NCBI GenBank assembly: GCA_947444195.1
Contig: CANEZL010000030.1
Coordinates: 1 to 62,903, forward strand
DNA length: 62,903 nt
Reading direction: 5' to 3'
DNA from: Methylobacteriaceae bacterium
GTDB taxonomy: Bacteria > Pseudomonadota > Alphaproteobacteria > Rhizobiales > Beijerinckiaceae
The translations under genes and the position numbers were made by a program. Positions within the stretch are counted from its first letter, which is position 1. Every line of letters starts with the position of its first letter. The notes below the pieces were generated by a model, which saw only the letters and a list, made by a program, of their open reading frames with translations, had not been told where the DNA came from and did no database searches. Shown piece after piece: positions 6,876 through 13,693 of the stretch.

Positions 6876-7916
6876 ATGGTTGCGCAGACGCCATCGAACG
6901 GTGAGGAGCGGGAGGCGGGTGCCGGCGCACTCAGCGACAGCTTCCGCCGTTTCGCCGACTCGGTGCCCCTGATGATGTGGCGTTCCGATGCGGACGGGCG
7001 CCCGGTCCACCACAACGAGTGCTGGCTGGACTTCACCGGGCGCAAGCTGGACGAGGAATTGTCCCTGGACTGGCGCCGGGGCCTGCACCCGGACGATTTC
7101 GAGCGCCATGCCCGCATCGTGGCCGAGGCCTTCGCCGCGCGCGAGCCGTTCACGGTGGAGTTCCGCCTGCGCCGCCACGACGGGGCCTATCGCTGGCTCC
7201 TCGACACGGCGCGCCCCCTCGTGGAGGAGGGGACGTTCCGCGGCTATCTCGGCTCCTGCTTCGACATCACCGACCGCAAGCACGCGGAGGAGCATATCGA
7301 GCACGCGCTGGCCGAGAAGGAGGCCCTGCTCGCCGAGGTCTATCACCGGGTCCGCAACAACCTGCAGGTGATGGTGAGCCTGATCGGGCTCTACGGCCGC
7401 GCCGCCCCCGATCCCTGCCGGGGCTCGTTCGAGGCCCTGGGCCAGCGGGTGCGGGCGATCGCCCTGGTGCAGCAGCACCTGCACGAGGCGCCCCACATCG
7501 CGAGCATCGATCTCAGGGACTATCTCCACCGGCTCGCCTCGGGGCTCGGCCAGCTGCGCCGGGCCGGCCGGATCGGGGTGAACGTGGGCGGCACCGGCAC
7601 CAGCCTCGTGGAGCCGCGCACCGCCAACGCGCTGGGCATGATCGTCGCCGAGATCGTGGCCGAATGTCTCGACGCCACCGCGGAATCCGTGGCCTGCGCG
7701 ATCGCCATCGAGATCGACGCCGCTGCGGGGGCGCCCGTGCGCCTCTCCGTCGTCTCGGGCCTGAGCGACAACGCAGAGGCCGGCCGCCCCAACATCCCGA
7801 AGCTCGGGCCGCGCCTGATCGCCGCCTACGCGGCCCAGGCCGAGATCGCCGTGAGCGGCACGGCGGTGCCGGACGATCCGCTCCTCCTGCACCTGCCCGA
7901 GGCCCGCGTCGCCTGA
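6876..7916 (+). CDS. PAS/HisKA_2 sensor protein with degenerate ATPase domain
   Basis: A 346-residue protein. Residues about 22-135 form a PAS domain (FADSVPLMMWRSDADGRPVH, FTGRKLDEELSLDW, FTVEFRLRRHDGAYRWLLDT, GSCFDITDRKHAEEHI). Residues about 145-225 form a HisKA_2 dimerisation/phospho-acceptor domain with candidate His157 in EVYHRVRNNLQVMVSLIGL. The C-terminal 120 residues occupy the HATPase position, but the expected N-box Asn (usual NELVTNALKH-type) is replaced (MIVAEIVAECLDAT) and no DxGxG box is visible. It has no transmembrane segment. The protein may bind a partner kinase rather than phosphorylate itself. It stands divergently from the GTA-like cluster across a 217-base spacer. Confidence 0.85.
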   Translation: MVAQTPSNGEEREAGAGALSDSFRRFADSVPLMMWRSDADGRPVHHNECWLDFTGRKLDEELSLDWRRGLHPDDFERHARIVAEAFAAREPFTVEFRLRRHDGAYRWLLDTARPLVEEGTFRGYLGSCFDITDRKHAEEHIEHALAEKEALLAEVYHRVRNNLQVMVSLIGLYGRAAPDPCRGSFEALGQRVRAIALVQQHLHEAPHIASIDLRDYLHRLASGLGQLRRAGRIGVNVGGTGTSLVEPRTANALGMIVAEIVAECLDATAESVACAIAIEIDAAAGAPVRLSVVSGLSDNAEAGRPNIPKLGPRLIAAYAAQAEIAVSGTAVPDDPLLLHLPEARVA

Positions 7917-8031
7917 AGCCGCCCCCGGCCCGTCGCCGCGCCCCGGGCGAGGCCGGTCGCCTGCCCGGTCGCATCGGCGGGCGCGAGCGCCTATATCGGC
8001 CCCGATCCCCCGCACCCTGCGACTGCCCGGC

Positions 8032-8448
8032 ATGCTTCCTCCGATCGCGACCATCATCGAGAATTTCGAGTTCATCGAGGATTGGGAAGAGCGTTACCGC
8101 TACCTGATCGAGCTCGGACGCATGCTGCCGGAGGCCGATGCCGCCCTGCATGCGGAGGCCAACAAGGTGCATGGCTGCGCGAGCCAGGTCTGGCTCGACA
8201 TGCGGGTCGCCGAGCCCGACGGGCGCCTGCGCCTGCGCGGGGACAGCGACGCCCATATCGTGCGCGGCCTCGTCGCCCTGATGATCGCCCTGTTCGAGGG
8301 CAAGACCCCCCGCGAGGCGGCCGAGACGGACGCCTTCGCCCTCTACAGCCGCCTCGGCCTCGGCGAGCACCTGACCCCGCAGCGCTCGAACGGCGTGCGC
8401 GCCATGGCCGACCGCATCCACCGCGACGCGGTGCGGCTGGCTGCCTGA
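8032..8448 (+). CDS. sufE: SufE-family cysteine desulfuration protein
   Basis: A 138-residue protein, the usual SufE size. SufE accepts persulfide sulfur from the cysteine desulfurase SufS and passes it to the SufBCD scaffold for Fe-S cluster assembly in the cytoplasm. The active Cys is residue 49 in NKVHGCASQVWLDM, the defining motif. DAHIVRGLVALMIALFEGKT and LGLGEHLTPQRSNGV are the other conserved blocks. The rest of the suf operon is not in the window, so sufE is a stand-alone gene here, as in many alphaproteobacteria. It converges on the DUF6456 gene with 9 bases between. Confidence 0.95.
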   Translation: MLPPIATIIENFEFIEDWEERYRYLIELGRMLPEADAALHAEANKVHGCASQVWLDMRVAEPDGRLRLRGDSDAHIVRGLVALMIALFEGKTPREAAETDAFALYSRLGLGEHLTPQRSNGVRAMADRIHRDAVRLAA

Positions 8449-8457
8449 TCGGGCGGG

Positions 8458-9300
8458 TCAGGGCCCCTCGCGCCAGAGCCGCGTGCGGCCCCGCTCGGGC
8501 CCCCGCGCCTCGCGCTCCAGGCCGTAATGCTCGGCCAGGCGCCCCAGGGCGATGCGGGCGACCACCTTCGCGGAGCGGGCGGGCCAGCGGCGCTCGGCCT
8601 CGATCCGCTCGAGCCCCTTGAGATGGCCGCACAGGTCCACCAGCAGCCCGCTCAGGTCGCCCCCCACCGCGGTGAGCGCCGCGCGGACCCGCTGCCGTGC
8701 CGCCACCGCGCCGTTGGTCGCCCCCGCCGGATCGCGCGGGCCGGACCCGTCGACCCGCGGCGCGCCCCAGTCGATGCCCATCCGCGGCAGCATCTGCGCG
8801 GCGGTGAGGTCCCGGCGCAGGCGCTCGCCGGCCTCGAAGGCGGCCGGATCGAGGAGGGGCTGGCCGTCGCTGCCCCGGCGCCGCGCCATCCAGGCGATGG
8901 GGCTCTCCCCCGCGTCCCGCAGGCGGCGCACCGTGCCGGTCTCCTCCTCGGTCAGGTCGAGATGCTGGGCCCGGAAGGCCTCCTCGGCCCCGCCGCCCCC
9001 GCGGCGCAGGCGCGCCCGGCCGGCCGCGCTGAGGACGAGGCGCGCCCGCCCATCCGCCCCCGCCTCGGCGAGATCGGCGGCCACGAGGGCCAGCCCCGCC
9101 GCCGCGGGAACGCGCCCGCCCCCCAGCGAGATGCCCGCCGCCCCGCCGGCCCGCACGATCAGCATGCGCCCGTCGCAGGGATCGGCGAAGGCGAAGGCCC
9201 CCGGACGCCCGAGGAGTGCGAGGAGCCGCCCCGCGTCGCGGTCGAGGGCCGCCTCGGCACGGGCGGCGGGCCGAAGCGGACGGCTTGGCTTTTTGTTCAT
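8458..9300 (-). CDS. DUF6456-domain protein
   Basis: A 280-residue protein rich in Ala, Arg and Gly. The C-terminal half contains EESPIAWMARRRG-like and LRRDLTAAQMLPRMGIDWGA sequences, followed by VRAALTAVGGDLSGLLVDLC and ARIALGRLAEHYGL. These match the DUF6456 family of Rhizobiales, sometimes annotated as helix-turn-helix proteins; the biochemical role is unknown. The N-terminal part (to about residue 120) looks like a diverged winged-helix segment. The ATG at 9300 (MNKKPSRP) is chosen; an in-frame start at 9333 is possible and neither has a strong ribosome-binding site. The upstream 150 bases are AT-rich and lead into repeat copy B. Confidence 0.7.
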   Translation of the reverse strand: MNKKPSRPLRPAARAEAALDRDAGRLLALLGRPGAFAFADPCDGRMLIVRAGGAAGISLGGGRVPAAAGLALVAADLAEAGADGRARLVLSAAGRARLRRGGGGAEEAFRAQHLDLTEEETGTVRRLRDAGESPIAWMARRRGSDGQPLLDPAAFEAGERLRRDLTAAQMLPRMGIDWGAPRVDGSGPRDPAGATNGAVAARQRVRAALTAVGGDLSGLLVDLCGHLKGLERIEAERRWPARSAKVVARIALGRLAEHYGLEREARGPERGRTRLWREGP

Positions 9301-9449
9301 GATTTGTTCTGGAACTCGGGTGACGATTACCACCGTAGGTTTGCAGAATATGGTCCTAAGTCAAGACTTGACGCACAGGACTTGTCCACCGTCACGCTCC
9401 CTCACGCCCGGAGGGGAACGGGCGCGCGGGGCGCGACGGCGGGGTTTCC

Positions 9450-9550
9450 GGAGCGCGCTGCCGTTTCACGGAACCGGCAGCGCGCTCCATCCTCTTCCGG
9501 TCGCACGATGATTGCGGAAAACCGGATCCCGCTTCTCCGCATCGCGCGCC
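9450..9550 (+). repeat. Dispersed two-hairpin intergenic repeat, copy B
   Basis: The arms GAGCGCGCTGCC (9450-9461) and GGCAGCGCGCTC (9475-9486) are exact reverse complements around a TTTCACGGAA loop. The second half (GTCGCACGATGATTGCGGAA and onward, to CTCCGCATCGCGCGCC) is the same as in copy A with substitutions. It lies between the DUF6456 gene and mucR copy 1. Confidence 0.85.
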
Positions 9551-9560
9551 GGAGCCGTGC

Positions 9561-9998
9561 TCAGGCCGCCGCCTCGTAGGCGCGCACCTGGCCGAGGCCG
9601 ATCGCCTTGGCGAGGTCGGAGCGGGCCTTGGCGTAGTTCGGGGCAACCATCGGATAGTCCGATCCCAGGCCCCACTTGGCCCGGTACTGCTCGGGGCTCA
9701 TGTCGTACTTGGCCCGCAGGTGGCGCTTGAGCGACTTGAACGTGCGCCCGTCCTCCAGGCAGACGAGGTACTCGGCGGTGATCGACTTCTTGATCGGAAC
9801 GGCCGGCTGCTGCGGCTCGGGCGCGGGCTTGGCCGCCACCGGAGCCCCGGTCCGGATCGCCGACAGGGTGGCGTGGACGCGCCCGATCAGGGGGGCGACC
9901 TCGCCGGGGGGAACGGGATTGTGGCTCACATAGGCGGCGACGATGTCGGCCGCGAGCCCGATGTCATCGAAGGCTTCGTCCTGCATGTGTCGGTTCAT
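9561..9998 (-). CDS. Ros/MucR-family transcriptional regulator, copy 1
   Basis: A 145-residue regulator. Residues 10-50 are the helical N-terminal oligomerisation region (ADIVAAYVSHNPVP, APLIGRVHATLSAI). The C-terminal DNA-binding domain spans about 70-125: YLVCLEDGRTFKSLKRHLRA, then YDMSPEQYRAKWGL and SDYPMVAPNYAKARS. Aligned to Ros, Cys80, Asp83 and His93 occupy zinc-ligand positions, but the fourth ligand His is Lys97. MucR proteins are H-NS-like regulators that bind AT-rich DNA and often repress their own genes (family knowledge). The ATG at 9998 has AGAGGA about 10 bases upstream; the longer frame to 10082 has no support. The upstream DNA contains an AT-rich island that may hold its own binding sites. 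Confidence 0.93.
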   Translation of the reverse strand: MNRHMQDEAFDDIGLAADIVAAYVSHNPVPPGEVAPLIGRVHATLSAIRTGAPVAAKPAPEPQQPAVPIKKSITAEYLVCLEDGRTFKSLKRHLRAKYDMSPEQYRAKWGLGSDYPMVAPNYAKARSDLAKAIGLGQVRAYEAAA

Positions 9999-10457
9999 TA
10001 TGGACCGGTCCTCTAGACGCGAGGCGGGCACGTCTGCCCGGTTCCGGTCGTGCGGCCGGTCCGGATCTGGAAGGCGTGCCACGCCCAGGGACGCCTCGCG
10101 AAGGCCCGGTTGCCGGGAGTTCCCGCCGTCCGTGACGGTGCGGCGGGCGTTTCGTGGGAGACCCGTCGTGGCCGCGATGATCGTGCCCGCGGATGTTGCT
10201 CTTGTGCGGTGCCCCTCTCACCGCAAGATGTTTGTAGAATATTCCCAAAGCCCTCACAAGACATGCAACAGGGAGCGGAGATAAAAAACCGACTTCGAGA
10301 TGTTATGAATTCATTAAAGAAATTTCATCTTTCCCACCCGCGAGGCTTCGGCCTGGAGCCGCGCCCCATCGCGCTGCGATCGTCCACGGCTCCAAGTCGT
10401 TGTCCCTGCGCGCTCTCTTGCGGCGAACCCGCGGCCACTTCGGCGGAGAGGGCGCTG
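9999..10457. other. Intergenic region with an AT-rich island
   Basis: No gene is supported here. About 10195-10335 is strikingly AT-rich for this genome (AAAAAACC, ATGTTATGAATTCATTAAAG and similar runs) and lies upstream of mucR copy 1, so it is a candidate MucR-binding or promoter region. The stretch 10090-10172 resembles the inverted repeat at 521-588. Confidence 0.5.
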
Positions 10458-10558
10458 GAGCACGATGCGGAAAAGTGGAATCCGGTTTTCCGCAATCATC
10501 GTGCGACCACAAAGAGATAGAGCATGCTGCCGTTTCCGTGAAAAAGCTGCATGCTCTA
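10458..10558 (-). repeat. Dispersed two-hairpin intergenic repeat, copy C (inverted)
   Basis: Reading rightward it starts GAGCACGATGCGGAAAAGTG, continues through CCGGTTTTCCG and CATCGTGCGACCAC, and ends in the hairpin GAGCATGCTGC ... GCATGCTC. This is the reverse of copies A, B and D. One arm of the hairpin has a mismatch (CTGC against GCTG). It lies between mucR copy 1 and ptrB. Confidence 0.85.
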
Positions 10559-10677
10559 GCCGCGAGGCTGCCCGCCGGACGGGTTCCGGGCGCCAAAGCG
10601 CCGCCGGGACCTTGCCCCCGGCGGGCGCGGCGTGCACCTCTCGGGCCACGTCCACATCCTCGGTGAAGACCTCCGCG

Positions 10678-12804
10678 ATGGCGCCTGACCGCACTGCCTT
10701 TCCCACCCGCTCCGAGGCGCCGCGGGCGCCCGTGCGCCCCCATGCCTACGCCGTGCACGGCCGCGCCCTCACCGACGACTACGCCTGGCTGAAGGCCGAG
10801 AACTGGCAGGAGGTCCTGAAGGACCCCGCCTGCCTGCCCGAGGACATCGCGGCGCATCTGCGCGCCGAGAACGCCTATGCCGAGGCCGCCCTCGCCGAGG
10901 ACGCCCCCTTGCGCAGGACGCTGGTGGCGGAGATGCGCGGGCGCATCCGCGAGGACGACAGCGGCGTGCCGGAGCCGGACGGCCCCTTCGCCTACTACAC
11001 CCGCCACCGGGAGGGCGGGCAGCATCCCCTGGTCTGCCGCCGCCCGAGCGCGGGGGCGGGCGATCTCGGCGATCCGGCCGCCGAGGAGATCCTGGTGGAC
11101 GGCGACCGGGAGGGCGAGGGCCTCGCCTTCTTCGAGATCGCCGCGGCGGTGCACGCGGACGATCACGCCCGGCTCGCCTGGAGCCTCGATACCAAGGGCT
11201 CCGAACTCTACACCCTCCGCGTGCGCGACCTCGCCAGCGGCGCCGACCTCGACGACCGGGTCGAGGCCACCTCCGGCGAGGCGGTCTGGGCCGGCGACGG
11301 GGCGAGCTTCTGGTACGTCGCGGTGGACGCCAACCACCGCCCGGCGCGGGTGATGCGCCACCGGGTCGGCACGCCGCAATCGGCCGACGAGACCGTCTAT
11401 GCCGAGCCCGATGCGGGCTTCTTCGTGCATATCGGCGAGACCCAGTCCGGCGCCTTCCTCACGGTCACCGCGAGCGACCACGAGACCGCCGAGGTCCACC
11501 TCCTCGACCGGCACGATCCCGCCGCCGCGCTCAAGGTGGTGCAGGCGCGCGAGCCCCTGCTGATCTACTCCGTGGAGCATCGCGGCGCGGACCTGTTCAT
11601 CCTCACGAACGCGGACGGGGCGGAGGACTTCAAGATCGCCACCGCGCCGCTCGCCACCCCCGGCCGCGCGCAGTGGCGGGACCTCGTGCCCCATCGCGCC
11701 GGGGTGATGATCCGCCACCTGCATCTCCTGGCCGACCACCTCGTGCGGCTCGAGATCGAGAACGCCCGGCCCCGCATCATCGTGCGCGACCTCGGCACGC
11801 AGGCCGAGCACCCGGTCGCCTTCGCGGAGGAGGCCTACTCCCTGGGCCTGCAGCCGGGACACGCCTTCGACACGGCCACGATCCGCTTCGTCTACTCCTC
11901 CATGACGACGCCCGCCGAGACCTGGGACTACGACTGCGCCGCCCGCACCCGGGACTTGCGCAAGCGCCAGACCGTGCCGAGCGGGCACGACCCGGCGGCC
12001 TACGTCACCCGTCGCCTGTTCGCGACCGCGCCGGACGGGGAGCAGGTGCCGATCTCGCTGCTGCACCGGCGCGACCTGCCCCTCGACGGCAGCGCGCCGC
12101 TGCTGCTTTACGGCTACGGCTCCTACGGCACGCTGATGCCGGCGGCCTTCCGCACCAACCTGCTATCGCTGGTCGACCGCGGCTTCGTCTACGCCATCGC
12201 CCATGTCCGCGGCGGGACCGAGAAGGGCTGGCGCTGGTACATCGACGGCAAGCGCGAGAAGAAGCCCAACACCTTCTCGGACTTCGTCGCCTGCGCCCGC
12301 GCCCTCGTCGCGGCGAACTACACGGGCGCGCAGCGCATCGTCGCCCATGGGGGCAGCGCGGGCGGCATGCTGATGGGGGCGGTGGCCAACCTCGCCCCCG
12401 AACTCTTCGCAGGCATCGTCGCCGACGTGCCCTTCGTCGACGTGCTCAACACCATGCTCGACGGCGACCTGCCCCTGACCCCGCCGGAATGGCCCGAATG
12501 GGGCAACCCGGGCGAGAGCCTCGCCGCCTTCGAGACCATCCTCGGCTACTCGCCCTACGAGAACGTGGCGGCCAGGGACTACCCGGCGATCCTGGCCCTC
12601 GGCGGCCTCACCGATCCGCGGGTGACCTACTGGGAGCCGGCCAAGTGGGTGGCGCGCCTGCGCGCGACGATGACGGGCGGGGGCCCCGTCTTCCTGCGCA
12701 TCAACATGGAGGCGGGCCACGGCGGCGCCGCCGGCCGCTTCGACCGCCTGGAAGAGGTCGCCCTGATCTACGCCTTCGCCCTGCGCGCGGCCGGACGGGT
12801 CTGA
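10678..12804 (+). CDS. ptrB: Oligopeptidase B / S9A prolyl-oligopeptidase family
   Basis: A 708-residue serine oligopeptidase with no signal peptide, so probably cytoplasmic; it would trim short peptides after Arg or Lys. The N-terminal half (about 1-420) is the seven-bladed propeller that limits access to small substrates (DDYAWLKAENWQEVL near the start is a family hallmark). The C-terminal alpha/beta hydrolase domain holds Ser560 in HGGSAGGMLMGA, Asp646 in LGGLTDPRVTYWEP and His681 in MEAGHGGAAGR. The RGGTEKGWRWY and LLYGYGSYG blocks are also typical. Length fits the family (about 690-710). The ATG at 10678 is used because upstream in-frame sequence is repeat DNA. Confidence 0.95.
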   Translation: MAPDRTAFPTRSEAPRAPVRPHAYAVHGRALTDDYAWLKAENWQEVLKDPACLPEDIAAHLRAENAYAEAALAEDAPLRRTLVAEMRGRIREDDSGVPEPDGPFAYYTRHREGGQHPLVCRRPSAGAGDLGDPAAEEILVDGDREGEGLAFFEIAAAVHADDHARLAWSLDTKGSELYTLRVRDLASGADLDDRVEATSGEAVWAGDGASFWYVAVDANHRPARVMRHRVGTPQSADETVYAEPDAGFFVHIGETQSGAFLTVTASDHETAEVHLLDRHDPAAALKVVQAREPLLIYSVEHRGADLFILTNADGAEDFKIATAPLATPGRAQWRDLVPHRAGVMIRHLHLLADHLVRLEIENARPRIIVRDLGTQAEHPVAFAEEAYSLGLQPGHAFDTATIRFVYSSMTTPAETWDYDCAARTRDLRKRQTVPSGHDPAAYVTRRLFATAPDGEQVPISLLHRRDLPLDGSAPLLLYGYGSYGTLMPAAFRTNLLSLVDRGFVYAIAHVRGGTEKGWRWYIDGKREKKPNTFSDFVACARALVAANYTGAQRIVAHGGSAGGMLMGAVANLAPELFAGIVADVPFVDVLNTMLDGDLPLTPPEWPEWGNPGESLAAFETILGYSPYENVAARDYPAILALGGLTDPRVTYWEPAKWVARLRATMTGGGPVFLRINMEAGHGGAAGRFDRLEEVALIYAFALRAAGRV

Positions 12805-12816
12805 TACGATCTCCGA

Positions 12817-12855
12817 GCCGACATCCGTGGTCCCGGCAGGGGCGCGGATGTCGGC
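12817..12855. terminator. 11-bp hairpin after ptrB
   Basis: GCCGACATCCG (12817-12827) and CGGATGTCGGC (12845-12855) are exact reverse complements, 12 bases after the ptrB stop. There is no T-run, so it is a possible factor-dependent terminator or RNA 3'-end stabiliser. Confidence 0.45.
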
Positions 12856-13220
12856 GGCAACCGGCACGTGCTCCGCCATGGCGGCAGGCATCATGCGCCA
12901 CCGTTTGAGTCGGTCGCTGCCCGCACCGCGAGCCGATGCGGCCTGGCGACCGCGACCCGAGGCTCGCCCCGCGCCGTTCCCGTCTCTCCGGTCCCCGTGC
13001 ACCGGAGCCGGATCTCGGGGCTGATCACGCCCAAAGGACTCGATCGAGGCGACCCGGCCCGATGAGGTGGCGCGCTCCTGGCACGCCGCGGCCGGCTGCG
13101 ACGCGGCCCGGATCGCCGCGCCTGCGCGGATGCGTCCCGGCGGCCGGCGCCGGCCGCCCCTTGAGGGACCGCCGCGTTTGGGGATACCGTATACATTAAG
13201 ACCGTTCCAGAGAGGGTCCG
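12856..13220. other. Upstream region of the iorAB-sox operon
   Basis: No gene is supported in these 365 bases. The last 45 bases contain GGATACCGTATACATTAAG, which includes the palindrome GTATAC and is locally AT-rich, so it is the best candidate for the operon promoter or operator. An AGAGAGGGT ribosome-binding site precedes the ATG at 13221. Confidence 0.45.
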
Positions 13221-13682
13221 ATGGCGCGTCTCAACGTCAACGGTGTCGTGCGCGAGGTCGATGCCGAGCCCGACACACCGCTCCTCTGGGTGATCCGCGA
13301 GCAGATCGGGCTCACCGGCACCAAGTACGGCTGCGGCATCGCCCAGTGCGGCGCCTGCACCGTGCATATCGACGGGGCGGCCGTGCGGGCCTGCGCGGTG
13401 CCGCTCTCCGCGGTCGAGCCGGGGCAGAAGATCGTCACCATCGAGGGGCTGGCGCCGGATGCCGGCCATCCGGTCCAGCGGGCCTGGGCCGAGCTCGACG
13501 TGCCGCAATGCGGCTTCTGCCAGCCCGGGATGATCATGGCCTCGGCGGCGCTGCTGGCGCAGAACCCGCGCCCGAGCGAGGACCAGATCCGGCAGGAGAT
13601 CACCAACATCTGCCGCTGCGGCACCTACAACCGCGTGCTGGCGGGTATCAAGCTCGCCGCCGAGCGCGGCCAGTCCGGCTGA
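13221..13682 (+). CDS. iorA: [2Fe-2S] subunit of a molybdenum hydroxylase (isoquinoline 1-oxidoreductase alpha-like)
   Basis: A 153-residue small subunit of the xanthine oxidase family. The plant-type [2Fe-2S] domain is shown by GTKYGCGIAQCGACTVHIDG and a following Cys at about residue 58. The second, helical [2Fe-2S] domain is shown by PQCGFCQPGMIMA and NICRCGTYNRVLAG. It passes electrons from the molybdenum cofactor in the large subunit to an outside acceptor. It has no signal peptide and probably reaches the periplasm together with the Tat-targeted partner encoded 11 bases downstream. IorAB-type enzymes lack an FAD subunit and use cytochromes or artificial acceptors (family knowledge), which fits the cytochrome gene in the same operon. 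The substrate is unknown. Confidence 0.92.
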   Translation: MARLNVNGVVREVDAEPDTPLLWVIREQIGLTGTKYGCGIAQCGACTVHIDGAAVRACAVPLSAVEPGQKIVTIEGLAPDAGHPVQRAWAELDVPQCGFCQPGMIMASAALLAQNPRPSEDQIRQEITNICRCGTYNRVLAGIKLAAERGQSG

Positions 13683-13693
13683 GGGAGAGACCG

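Noticed and set aside
8458..9333. A start at 9333 for the DUF6456 gene
   Set aside because: It would add 11 residues from the AT-rich upstream region with no ribosome-binding site; the ATG at 9300 is equally simple, so this remains unsettled rather than excluded.
10050..10520. A 156-codon + strand frame upstream of ptrB
   Set aside because: It runs through a non-coding AT-rich island and through repeat copy C; the translation has no protein-like pattern.
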